Part shown: positions 1 to 6,200 of the stretch, piece by piece
Layout: every line of letters starts with the position of its first letter
How positions within the stretch are numbered: position 1 is the stretch's first letter
Source: a bacterium
GTDB taxonomy: Bacteria > Bacillota_I > Bacilli_A > RFN20 > CAG-826
NCBI GenBank assembly: GCA_019421105.1
Contig: JAHZFY010000019.1
Span: forward strand, 1-6,200
Length of the DNA stretch: 6,200 nt
Direction of reading: 5' to 3'
Translations under genes and position numbers: made by a program
The notes under the pieces: generated by a model
Seen by the model: only the letters and a program-made list of their open reading frames with translations
Database searches by the model: none
Told to the model about the DNA's origin: nothing

Positions 1-1174
1 TGCTTTCTGTATTAAACAATTTAACATCTAAAATTATCAATAAAGCTGAATAAATAAGGTTGCTCACCAAAGTCAAAACCATAAATAAGACATCAACGCT
101 TTGATTAACAATCGCATAAATTGCTTGCGACGCATTTAAAATTGGAATAAAAGCAAATCCTAAACCACCGCAATCTAAAATAGCAGGAATCATACCTAAA
201 AACATAAAAACAGCAATCATAGGCGCTAAATATCCTGATGCTTCTTTAGGAGTTTTTGCAAAGGTAGAAAAACAAATTGCAATGTTAACAAATAATAACA
301 CAAGTGTTATCGTTATAAAAAATAACATGATATAGCCACTTATATCGATGCTAATTTGAGTATCGATGCTCATCATTTTTGGTAAAGAAGAAAGGATTCC
401 AACACCGCTTATCACACCACCAAAAAGTGATACAAGGCATAAAGCGATAACTTTTCCTAAAGCGAATTCACTTCTTTTTATCGGTGAAATTAAAACAGCG
501 GATAAAGTTCCTCTTTCTTTTTCTCCAGCAATAGATTCAGGACAAACAGTTAAAGTAGTCGAATACAATAAAGAAATTGTAACCATAGGAAGAACGATGC
601 CCATAATTTGATTCATCAATGATGAAGTAGTTCCAACATTTGGATTATCAATGGAGGCATTGATCGTATAAGAAGAATATGTAACCGCGACAACTTCTTT
701 AATAATTGAATATAGTATTTCAGATTCTTTTGATTCTGAATTATAAAAAACATTTAAATTTGGCTTTTTTTCAAAATTTTTATCAAATATATTCTTTTCG
801 AAGTTATCATCAAACACGATTAAAATATCAATCTTTTTGTCTTTTAACAAAGACAATTGTTCATCTTTATTTTCTATATCGTATTCTAAAAATTTTGGTT
901 GAGTGTAACCTTGTTTTGTCAAAACACCATTTATTACAATCTGTAAAGAAGATGGTGTGTAAGTAGTTTGTTCTAAATTATAATTGTTTGATAAAGCAAT
1001 GTTATATTCATAATCTTTATTAACCTTATTAATATTATCGCTCGATAAAAAATCACCCATGATTGAATATATTAAAAAAATAGCAACACCAGGCAATATC
1101 AACGCCATCAACATTCTAATATCAGTGAAAAATCTTTTTAATTCTTTACCAATAACCGCCAAAACTCTTTTCAT
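1..1174 (-). CDS. ABC-2 type transporter permease, NatB-like (3' end beyond window)
   Basis: This is the membrane subunit of an ABC exporter. The NatB family works with a NatA ATPase and is known for Na+ or drug efflux; the substrate here cannot be told. The open frame gives 391 residues and leaves the window at the left edge without a stop. Relatives have about 385-410 residues, so probably only a few are missing. The start ATG (1174-1172) lies 2 bases after the ATPase stop, with a weak GGTG site inside the ATPase gene, which suggests translational coupling. A first membrane helix spans about residues 21-39, followed by a long extracytoplasmic domain (about 41-185). More helices follow at about 187-210, 238-262, 280-302, 314-333 and 361-383. 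The family hallmark sits at about 213-241: E213, then IAGEKERGTL (215-224), P231 and GK (240-241). The family is well supported; ion specificity is not. Confidence 0.9.
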   Translation of the reverse strand, partial: MKRVLAVIGKELKRFFTDIRMLMALILPGVAIFLIYSIMGDFLSSDNINKVNKDYEYNIALSNNYNLEQTTYTPSSLQIVINGVLTKQGYTQPKFLEYDIENKDEQLSLLKDKKIDILIVFDDNFEKNIFDKNFEKKPNLNVFYNSESKESEILYSIIKEVVAVTYSSYTINASIDNPNVGTTSSLMNQIMGIVLPMVTISLLYSTTLTVCPESIAGEKERGTLSAVLISPIKRSEFALGKVIALCLVSLFGGVISGVGILSSLPKMMSIDTQISIDISGYIMLFFITITLVLLFVNIAICFSTFAKTPKEASGYLAPMIAVFMFLGMIPAILDCGGLGFAFIPILNASQAIYAIVNQSVDVLFMVLTLVSNLIYSALLIILDVKLFNTES

Positions 1175-1176
1175 AA

Positions 1177-1938
1177 CTATTCTTCACCACCATTTCTTTT
1201 ATATAGTTCAAAAAACTTATCCTCGAGATTAGCAAAATTACTTAAATAATCTTCAAAAATTAATTTTCCATCAATGATAATTCCAACTTTATCGCATAAT
1301 TTTTCAACTAAAGAAAAAATATGTGTGGAAATAATAATAGTTTTGTTTTCTTTTTTTAAATCTAATAAATAATCTTCAACAAGTTTTGAAGATAGTATAT
1401 CTAACCCATTAGTAGGTTCATCAAAAATAATTATTTTTGGATCATGTAACAAAGAAATAGCTAAAGAAACTTTTTGTTTCATGCCGGTAGATAGTTCACC
1501 TATTTTTTTATCTTTAAATTCATTTATATTAAATTTATCGAATAAAAGTTTTTTTCTATTTTGACGAGTGGAATCATCTAAACTATATAATTTAGCAAAA
1601 AAATCAAAAGTGTAATCAGGAGTAAAAAAGTTATCTAATTTTAATTCAGAAGTTAAAAATCCGATTTGACTTCTAATCTCTTCTTGATGTTTTTTTAAAT
1701 CTAATCCATTTATAAAAATGCTTCCATTGCTTGGAGAAATTAAGGTTGCTAGCATTCTTAAAGTTGTCGTCTTACCTGCACCATTTGGACCTAACAAACC
1801 ATAAATTTCGCCCTCATTTAAAGAAAAACTAACATCGTTAACTGCTAAAAAATCGTTGCTGGTTGTTCTTTTTTCTTTTTGCTGCTTTTTTGACAATTTA
1901 AATTTTTTATAAAGATGTTCAACTCTTACAGTTTCCAT
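1177..1938 (-). CDS. ABC transporter ATP-binding protein, NatA-like
   Basis: This is the cytoplasmic ATPase that powers the adjacent ABC-2 permease. All nucleotide-binding motifs are present: Walker A GPNGAGKT (residues 50-57), signature LSTGM (149-153), Walker B IIIFDEP (169-175, catalytic Glu174), D-loop GLD (178-180) and switch His206. The usual Q-loop glutamine is replaced in the stretch IGFLTSELKL (92-101). That form is typical of NatA-type ATPases, so it is not a defect. The 253-residue length is normal. A Lys-rich insert at about 17-26 separates the first strand from the core. The ATG at 1938 lies inside the end of the phosphatase gene (20-base overlap), with an AGAGG site at 1952-1948 spaced 9 bases, so start and coupling are both supported. 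The stop is TAG. Substrate unknown; natA is the nearest named relative but is not assigned. Confidence 0.95.
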   Translation of the reverse strand: METVRVEHLYKKFKLSKKQQKEKRTTSNDFLAVNDVSFSLNEGEIYGLLGPNGAGKTTTLRMLATLISPSNGSIFINGLDLKKHQEEIRSQIGFLTSELKLDNFFTPDYTFDFFAKLYSLDDSTRQNRKKLLFDKFNINEFKDKKIGELSTGMKQKVSLAISLLHDPKIIIFDEPTNGLDILSSKLVEDYLLDLKKENKTIIISTHIFSLVEKLCDKVGIIIDGKLIFEDYLSNFANLEDKFFELYKRNGGEE

Positions 1939-2578
1939 AGTTAAATACCTCTTCGACTTTATTTTCTAATTCATCAAATGAATTAATCTTAAAAACATTA
2001 TCATCAATTTTTCCAAAGCCATATGCCGCATGAATAAAAGGCACACCAGCTTTTTTACTTTCTATATAATCTTTTAAAGTATCACCAATATAGATGATAT
2101 TTTTTATATTATATTTTTGTTTTAATAACAAAATATTTTCCCATTTTGCTTTTTTAGTTTGACCAGCACATAAAGTGTCAGTGAATATTTTTTCATCTAT
2201 ACAATTTAAATAATTATCAATGTAACCCTCGTTGCAATTTGAAACGATAAATAAAGGGTATTTCTTTTTAAGTTTTAATAAGACTTCTAATTCATTTTTA
2301 AAAAGAAAACCTGGATGAGTCTTTAAATAATCGATCTGCTCATTTGAAACAAAATCAAAATATTTAATTCTAGTTAATTCATCGACATCTTTAAAAGCAA
2401 TATCCGCTATCTCTTTAGCGGTTAAACCCATATAAGAACGAATTTGTTCAATGCTAAAACGATAAGCTAAACCGTGATTTTTCATCGCGTTATTCCAAGT
2501 TTCCATTATTGATTTTAATGCATCCCATAAAGTGCCATCTAAATCAAAAAATAAAGCTTTATCGATAATTTTTTTCAT
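1919..2578 (-). CDS. HAD-superfamily hydrolase, phosphoglycolate phosphatase-like
   Basis: This is a cytoplasmic phosphatase of the haloacid dehalogenase superfamily, subfamily with an alpha-helical cap after motif I. Motif I is FFDLDGTLW (residues 10-18), with nucleophile Asp12 and acid/base Asp14. The cap covers about 20-88. Motif II is IVSN (111-114, Ser113). A lysine in TKKAK (141-145) serves as motif III. Motif IV is YIGDTLKD (163-170), with Asp166 and Asp170 for magnesium. Length (219) fits the Gph/PpaX-like group. Candidate substrates include phosphoglycolate or nucleotide and sugar phosphates, and the sequence does not decide between them. The ATG at 2578 is the only start that keeps motif I close to the N-terminus. 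No Shine-Dalgarno site precedes it; a TATAAT box ends 9 bases upstream, so the mRNA may be leaderless. It is the first gene of an operon with the downstream ABC transporter; no functional link is visible. Confidence 0.92.
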   Translation of the reverse strand: MKKIIDKALFFDLDGTLWDALKSIMETWNNAMKNHGLAYRFSIEQIRSYMGLTAKEIADIAFKDVDELTRIKYFDFVSNEQIDYLKTHPGFLFKNELEVLLKLKKKYPLFIVSNCNEGYIDNYLNCIDEKIFTDTLCAGQTKKAKWENILLLKQKYNIKNIIYIGDTLKDYIESKKAGVPFIHAAYGFGKIDDNVFKINSFDELENKVEEVFNYGNCKS

Positions 2579-2586
2579 ATAAATAT

Positions 2587-2613
2587 ATTATATAATTTAA
2601 TATTTATAGGCAA
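2587..2613 (-). promoter_or_regulatory. Promoter of the phosphatase-ABC operon
   Basis: On the minus strand a perfect TATAAT (2592-2587) follows TTGCCT (2613-2608, 4 of 6 matches to the -35 consensus) with a short 15-base spacer. Transcription would begin near 2580-2579, one or two bases before the ATG at 2578. The -35 directly follows the T-run of the preceding terminator. In such AT-rich DNA the -10 is credible and the -35 less so. Confidence 0.55.
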
Positions 2614-2614
2614 G

Positions 2615-2638
2615 AAAAAAGGCACTTGCAGTGCCTTT
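2615..2638 (-). terminator. Rho-independent terminator after the GIY-YIG gene
   Basis: A perfect 9-bp stem pairs AAAGGCACT (2618-2626) with AGTGCCTTT (2630-2638), closing a 3-base loop. Read on the minus strand, the GC-rich part of the stem is followed by six Ts (2620-2615). It starts 19 bases after the GIY-YIG stop codon at 2657. Read on the plus strand the T-run is only three, so it acts mainly in the minus direction. Confidence 0.88.
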
Positions 2639-2656
2639 ATAAATAACATGATAGTT

Positions 2657-3502
2657 TTATTTATTTTCTAAATCAGCAAGGGTTTTACCTAAATAATCTT
2701 TCCATAGTTTATAACCATTAGAGTTATAACCTACTACGATACTTGAAGCAACCGATGCGGTTTTAAAGATATAATCTTTTACAAAGACATTATCAACGAT
2801 GATTTTATTTTTTCTTAATTGATTACCTAATTCAATGATAGTGGCTGATGTTGCTTGTGCACAAGAATCGATAACTTGAGAACCCTTATAGACAATAAAG
2901 CCGTTAAGCGTTTTTCCACCCATCGCAACAATGCCTTTTGTTTTAATAAACAATTCTGAAATTTTTTCTTCTTTTTTCATTTCTTCTGGAATTTCAAAAA
3001 TTGCACGGCATCCAAATAGATCAGAAATGGAATAAACTCTATTTAAAAATTCAAGAGCCATATCTTCATCATATGGTGATAAAGGTGATGTTCTAACATC
3101 ATTATTAGGCATTAACATAAACGCTAATGTAGCTGCTGCTGCTTTCTTTGCAGTGGTATATAAAGCATTTTCTAAATATTTGACTATACCCTTACTTAAC
3201 TTGTCATCTTGGGTATTCATCATTAAGATTGCTTCATTCCAAAAATCTTCATTTGGTTTTCTATGAGATAAAATAGTGTTAATTGGATCATCACTTTGTC
3301 CAACATAATAAGCATCTTGGTTATTCTTATTACCTTTTAAAACATAAATACATGGGTTATCGACAAAATCTTCCATTTCATTCATCTTAGAAACTAGCAT
3401 TCTAGGAATGACATAGATACGTCCACTCCAGTTTCTCACTGAATATCTTTTGATACCATCTAAATCACCATCATAGATAATTGTATTAATTTGAATTGAC
3501 AT
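2657..3502 (-). CDS. GIY-YIG-like protein with C-terminal DUF4357 domain, catalytic Arg missing
   Basis: The architecture matches a widespread family of about 270-300-residue GIY-YIG proteins ending in DUF4357, whose biological role is poorly known. An N-terminal part (residues 1-40, with NWSGRIYVIPR at 24-34) precedes the GIY-YIG fold (about 50-125). Its motifs here are CIY (51-53) and YVG (66-68), then His80, DFW (86-88) and KYLE (108-111). The C-terminal DUF4357-like part (about 190-270) carries GFIVYKGS (201-208), VKDYIFKTASVAS (241-253) and NGYKLWKD (262-269). Compared with I-TevI, whose sequence I recall, both tyrosines (Tyr53, Tyr66), the histidine (His80) and probably the glutamate (Glu111) are kept. 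Arg27 of I-TevI falls on Thr76, and the Gly of GIY is Cys51. Nuclease activity is therefore doubtful. The ATG at 3502 has AAGGAG (3518-3513) spaced 10 bases. It is a single-gene unit between two terminators. Confidence 0.85.
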   Translation of the reverse strand: MSIQINTIIYDGDLDGIKRYSVRNWSGRIYVIPRMLVSKMNEMEDFVDNPCIYVLKGNKNNQDAYYVGQSDDPINTILSHRKPNEDFWNEAILMMNTQDDKLSKGIVKYLENALYTTAKKAAAATLAFMLMPNNDVRTSPLSPYDEDMALEFLNRVYSISDLFGCRAIFEIPEEMKKEEKISELFIKTKGIVAMGGKTLNGFIVYKGSQVIDSCAQATSATIIELGNQLRKNKIIVDNVFVKDYIFKTASVASSIVVGYNSNGYKLWKDYLGKTLADLENK

Positions 3503-3553
3503 AAATTATTTGCTCCTTAATTGTCTTAATTCGTTAATAATATTTTTACACAT

Positions 3554-3582
3554 ATATTAATATAATTAAAGAAAAATAACAA
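3554..3582 (-). promoter_or_regulatory. Possible promoter of the GIY-YIG gene
   Basis: On the minus strand TTGTTA (3582-3577) and TAATAT (3559-3554) are separated by 17 bases, with four of six consensus matches for each box. A better -10 match, TATATT (3564-3559), overlaps but has no well-spaced -35. The gene needs a promoter between the upstream terminator (ending near 3621) and its ribosome binding site at 3518. The exact boxes are uncertain because the region is almost all A and T. Confidence 0.35.
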
Positions 3583-3620
3583 AAATGACCTATATTATTT
3601 TTTATATAAAATATAAATTA

Positions 3621-3660
3621 AAAAGGGGGTTATAATTTGAAATCATTATAACTACCCCTT
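3621..3660 (-). terminator. Bulged hairpin terminator after the M42 peptidase gene
   Basis: AAGGGG plus GTTATAAT (3623-3636) pairs with ATTATAAC and CCCCTT (3645-3660). This gives 14 base pairs interrupted by a two-base TA bulge (3653-3654), with an 8-base loop (3637-3644). Read on the minus strand the stem ends in CCCC/CTTTTT and runs into a T-rich tail below 3625. It begins 28 bases after the peptidase stop. The remaining 185-base intergenic stretch holds only this hairpin and the promoter and ribosome binding site of the GIY-YIG gene. Confidence 0.78.
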
Positions 3661-3687
3661 ATAAAATAATAGGTTTACATAATATAT

Positions 3688-4710
3688 CTATTTTGTTAAG
3701 TAAGCAATCATCAAATCTAGACTATTTTTTATCCCTTTTAAATGTGTTCTTTCCATGCCATGACTTGCATTGACCCCTGGTCCAATCAAGGCACCTTTTA
3801 TATCCTTTCCAGAACGATATGCCGCTCCTATATCAGATCCATAAAAAGGGAAAATATCGATTGCATAATCAATACTATTATCTTTTGCTAATTTTACAAG
3901 TCGATCAACTAATTCAAAATCATAAGGACCACTTGAATCCTTAGCGCATATTGAAACCTTAGTTTCGTCACCACTTAAATCTAAACCAACACATCCCATA
4001 TCCATGGTCACAAATTCATCGATATCATCATCAATACACGAGGCACCATGGCCAACTTCTTCGTGGACAATAAAATAAAATAAAGTATCGTTTTTTAATT
4101 TTATTTTTTTGTTGCTCAACAAATTTAATATCGTTAATAAAATGCAAACGCAACCTTTATCATCAATGAACCTCGACTTAATAAATCCTGCATCTGTTAT
4201 CATAAATTTTGGATCGATAAAAACAAAGTCTCCGTTTTCAATTCCAAGTTTTTTAACATCCATATCATTTTGAACTAATTCATCTAATCTAACTATGATA
4301 TTATCGATATCCCTAACTTTACTAGATGAATCTTTATAGACATGAACTGATGGGGATATTGATAAAATTGTGCCAGTAAAAATTTTAGAATCTCTATTTT
4401 TAATACGGCAGTATTCTCCATCCAAAGTTGGAATTAAAGGTCCACCTAAATTAGTTAGTCTTAGTGTGCCGTCTGAATTGATGCTTCTAACCATTAATCC
4501 AAGTGTATCCACATGTGCTGATGTAGCGATTAATTTATTATTCGTTTCTCCTTTAACGAAAACTTTTATATTTCCTTTATTGGTCAAAATAGGATCAAAA
4601 CCTAGTTTAATCAATTCTTTTTTGATGAATTCAATGCATTCAATGGTATATCCAGTTGGTGAATCGATGTTGAATATTTTTCTTGCATACTCTTTATAAA
4701 TTTCAATCAT
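3688..4710 (-). CDS. M42-family metallo-aminopeptidase (FrvX/TET-like)
   Basis: This is a dinuclear-metal aminopeptidase, cytoplasmic (no signal peptide), of the M42 family. Relatives trim N-terminal residues from peptides and often form large tetrahedral shells. Expected active-site residues are all present: His66 and Asp68 in AHVDTLG (65-71), the bridging Asp of DDKG (183-186), general base Glu217 and ligand Glu218 in HEEVGHG (216-222), Asp237 in MDMG (236-239), and His317 in SHGMERTH (316-323). The inserted PDZ-like domain of M42 enzymes falls at about 75-165. Length (340) is typical. The ATG at 4710 has AAGGAG (4723-4718) spaced 7 bases. It is a single-gene unit with its own promoter and terminator, divergent from the oxidoreductase. 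Substrate preference (acidic or neutral N-termini) cannot be told. An M20 peptidase or acetylated-sugar deacylase is less likely given the HEEVGHG and MDMG pattern. Confidence 0.92.
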   Translation of the reverse strand: MIEIYKEYARKIFNIDSPTGYTIECIEFIKKELIKLGFDPILTNKGNIKVFVKGETNNKLIATSAHVDTLGLMVRSINSDGTLRLTNLGGPLIPTLDGEYCRIKNRDSKIFTGTILSISPSVHVYKDSSSKVRDIDNIIVRLDELVQNDMDVKKLGIENGDFVFIDPKFMITDAGFIKSRFIDDKGCVCILLTILNLLSNKKIKLKNDTLFYFIVHEEVGHGASCIDDDIDEFVTMDMGCVGLDLSGDETKVSICAKDSSGPYDFELVDRLVKLAKDNSIDYAIDIFPFYGSDIGAAYRSGKDIKGALIGPGVNASHGMERTHLKGIKNSLDLMIAYLTK

Positions 4711-4739
4711 ATATTATCTCCTTATTGCTCCTATCAATC

Positions 4740-4745
4740 ATTATA
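4740..4745 (-). promoter_or_regulatory. -10 box of the M42 peptidase promoter
   Basis: A perfect TATAAT reads on the minus strand at 4745-4740. Transcription would start near 4733, giving a leader of about 23 bases that contains AAGGAG (4723-4718). I see no good -35 at the usual distance (4768-4763 reads TAATAA). Confidence 0.6.
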
Positions 4746-4778
4746 GTATATTCTAATAATTATTATTAATAAACAGTA

Positions 4779-4787
4779 TGCTATAAT
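4779..4787 (+). promoter_or_regulatory. Extended -10 promoter of the oxidoreductase gene
   Basis: TGCTATAAT (4779-4787) is a perfect -10 with the TGn extension, which allows transcription without a strong -35 (none is seen at 4759-4764). The start would fall near 4794, exactly where the AAGGAG ribosome binding site (4794-4799) begins, 8 bases before the ATG at 4808. The leader would be only about 14 bases. Confidence 0.65.
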
Positions 4788-4807
4788 ATAAAAAAGGAGT
4801 TTTTGTT

Positions 4808-6200
4808 ATGGACAATAAAAATAAATATGATGTTGTCATAATAGGTGCTGGAAATGGAGGCCTAGCTGCTGCAATACGTGTATTGCAAGGAGGAAAAACG
4901 TGTTTGATTGTGGAAAAACACAATCTTCCAGGCGGTTTTGCAACATCATTTGTTAGAGGTCGTTTTGAATTTGAGGCATCATTGCACGAATTAAATGATT
5001 TTGGATCAAAAGAGGAACCTGGTGATATTAGAACGCTATTTAGATCACTTGGTGTTGAAGATAAAATTGATTGGATTCAGATTAAAGAAGCATATCATAT
5101 GATTACAAAAGATGGAAAATATGATGTGGAAATGCCTTTTGGTGTAAAAGAATACATCGATAAAATGGTCTACTATGTACCAAATTCAAGAAAATCAATT
5201 ACTAAATTTTTTGAATTGGCAAAAGAGGTCGTAGATGCTCAAACATATTCAAGTTCAGTCAATGGAAATACTGATAAAAAATATATGATAGAAAATTTTC
5301 CAAACTTTATTAGAGCAGGTTCTTACTCAGTTAATGAGGTATTAAAAGCATTAAAAATGCCTCAAAAAACTATCGATATTTTAAATGCCTACTGGTGTTA
5401 TTTAGGTGTCGACTGTGATCGCATGTCATTTTTGCATTACGCATCGATGACATATCGCTACATTACAAGACAAGCGTGGATGCCAACATTAAAATCGCAT
5501 GAAATATCTTTGGCTTTCGATCAAAAAATCCACGAACTAGGTGGAAACATATGGTATAACTGCGAGGCAAAAAAGATTTTGACCGATGAAAACAAAAATA
5601 TTATAGGCGTTGAATTAAAAGATGGAAAAATTATAAACACTAATCACGTTATTGCAAATGTCTCACCACATGTTGTATTTGGACAAATGCTATCAAAAGA
5701 CGTTGTCAATGAATATCATATTCGTTCTACGAATTCAAGAAAGTTTTCAGGTCGTGGTGTTTGCATGTATTTAGGATTAAATAAAGATCCAGATGAATTA
5801 GGAATTAAATCGCATAATTACTTCATCTATGATACTGCCGATAGTGTTAAACAATACAATTTAATGAAAAAGATTGAAACAAACAACGTGCAAGCGACTG
5901 TCTGTTTAAATCGCGCTGATCCAAATTGTTCTCCTAAAGGAACAACGATGATGTATTTTACAACAATGATCATGTCTGATGAATGGGGAGATATCAAAGA
6001 AGAAGAGTATTTTAAACAAAAAGATAGGTTTGCTGCTCAAATGATTGATACATTTGAAAAAACAACTGGATGTAAAATTAAAGATGCCATTGAAGAAATT
6101 GCCTTTGCCACTCCAACGACTTATTCCCGTTATTGTGGTCACCCACAAGGAGTAATTTATGGTTATGAAGCAGCGGATTGGGATGCTTTAATGCCAAGAA
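4808..6200 (+). CDS. FAD/NAD(P)-dependent oxidoreductase, phytoene desaturase (CrtI/CrtISO)-like, C-terminus beyond window
   Basis: This is a flavoprotein of the phytoene dehydrogenase/retinol saturase superfamily, whose members desaturate, reduce or isomerise long polyene or other lipid-like substrates. The window holds 464 codons and no stop; family members usually have about 480-560, so most of the protein is here. The N-terminal Rossmann motif IIGAGNGGLAAA (residues 11-22) binds FAD. Glu36 in LIVEKH (33-38) should contact the adenosine ribose, and NLPGGFATSF (39-48) is the family's second FAD motif. Near the C-terminus, TPTTYSRY (435-442) and GVIYGYE (448-454) match the conserved block that precedes the last FAD-contact region. 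The ATG at 4808 has AAGGAG spaced 8 bases. No carotenoid synthesis gene (crtB, crtE) lies in view, so phytoene is not implied. The substrate is unknown; a bacterial retinol-saturase-like or lipid-modifying role is equally possible. Confidence 0.87.
   Translation, partial: MDNKNKYDVVIIGAGNGGLAAAIRVLQGGKTCLIVEKHNLPGGFATSFVRGRFEFEASLHELNDFGSKEEPGDIRTLFRSLGVEDKIDWIQIKEAYHMITKDGKYDVEMPFGVKEYIDKMVYYVPNSRKSITKFFELAKEVVDAQTYSSSVNGNTDKKYMIENFPNFIRAGSYSVNEVLKALKMPQKTIDILNAYWCYLGVDCDRMSFLHYASMTYRYITRQAWMPTLKSHEISLAFDQKIHELGGNIWYNCEAKKILTDENKNIIGVELKDGKIINTNHVIANVSPHVVFGQMLSKDVVNEYHIRSTNSRKFSGRGVCMYLGLNKDPDELGIKSHNYFIYDTADSVKQYNLMKKIETNNVQATVCLNRADPNCSPKGTTMMYFTTMIMSDEWGDIKEEEYFKQKDRFAAQMIDTFEKTTGCKIKDAIEEIAFATPTTYSRYCGHPQGVIYGYEAADWDALMPR

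Larger units (their letters stand above)
4740..4787. repeat. Imperfect inverted repeat spanning the divergent promoters
   Basis: The arm ATTATAGTATATTC (4740-4753) matches the reverse complement of 4774-4787 at 11 of 14 positions, with the first seven identical. Each arm contains the -10 box of one divergent promoter. Between them, off centre, lies a perfect 12-base palindrome TAATAATTATTA (4754-4765). It could be an operator for shared control, or simply two similar promoters back to back in AT-rich DNA. Confidence 0.4.

Noticed and set aside
366..966. Open frames on the plus strand (366-611 and 706-966)
   Set aside because: Both lie antisense inside the ABC permease frame, which carries a clear family hallmark; neither has a recognisable domain or a good ribosome binding site.
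1919..2578. Use of TGA as tryptophan (Mycoplasma-type code)
   Set aside because: The phosphatase ends in TGA, while Trp18 and Trp28 there and all oxidoreductase tryptophans use TGG; no frame needs TGA read-through.
3275..3352. Cys51 and Thr76 of the GIY-YIG protein as sequencing errors
   Set aside because: ACT would need at least two base changes to become an arginine codon, and the frame is otherwise intact, so a single error does not explain the missing arginine.
3621..3660. Riboswitch or structured leader for the GIY-YIG gene
   Set aside because: The hairpin lies just after the peptidase stop and is followed by a T-rich tail on the same strand, as expected of a terminator; the candidate promoter of the next gene lies downstream of it, and no larger conserved fold is seen.
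4370..4699. Plus-strand open frame of 109 codons
   Set aside because: It is antisense to the well-conserved N-terminal half of the M42 peptidase and shows no family features.
3688..4710. Peptidase as part of an N-acetylglutaminylglutamine amide osmolyte cluster
   Set aside because: The HGMERTH region recalls M42 proteins of such clusters, but no amidotransferase, acetyltransferase or ligase gene is nearby.
5906..6148. Minus-strand open frame of 80 codons
   Set aside because: It is antisense to the conserved C-terminal part of the FAD oxidoreductase; its Cys/Phe/Ser-rich composition is that of a reverse-strand shadow.

Overview
The window is AT-rich, roughly 30% GC by eye, with strong TATAAT-like promoters, AAGGAG ribosome binding sites and Lys/Asn/Ile-rich proteins. 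Every tryptophan codon I checked is TGG, and no reading frame needs TGA to be read through, so the ordinary bacterial code applies. The best fit is a low-GC Firmicutes/Tenericutes-type bacterium, such as an Acholeplasma- or Erysipelotrichia-like or uncultured Bacilli lineage. A Mycoplasma/Spiroplasma-type genome with TGA = Trp is unlikely. No taxon can be named from the sequence alone.

There are six protein genes. Five lie on the minus strand and are read right to left. (1) An M42-family metallo-aminopeptidase (4710-3688) is closed by a bulged hairpin terminator. (2) A GIY-YIG/DUF4357 protein (3502-2657) has its own ribosome binding site and a 9-bp stem terminator. (3-5) A compact operon holds a HAD phosphatase (2578-1919), a NatA-type ABC ATPase (1938-1177, overlapping the phosphatase by 20 bases) and a NatB-type ABC-2 permease (1174 to beyond the left edge). 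The sixth gene, on the plus strand, is a phytoene-desaturase-like FAD oxidoreductase (4808 to beyond the right edge). It diverges from the peptidase gene across a 97-base region with two TATAAT boxes facing away from each other.

Functionally, the ATPase and permease should form one membrane exporter of the Na+/drug efflux (NatAB) type. The phosphatase is co-transcribed with them but has no obvious mechanistic tie. The peptidase, GIY-YIG protein and oxidoreductase look like independent housekeeping or accessory functions. There is no tRNA, rRNA, CRISPR array, transposon or phage gene, and no gene-free stretch longer than about 185 bases.

I found no convincing new multi-gene system. The points most worth a second look are: the GIY-YIG protein has lost its catalytic arginine (Thr at residue 76) and the Gly of its GIY motif; the phosphatase gene appears to be transcribed without a leader; and the divergent promoter region is nearly symmetric.
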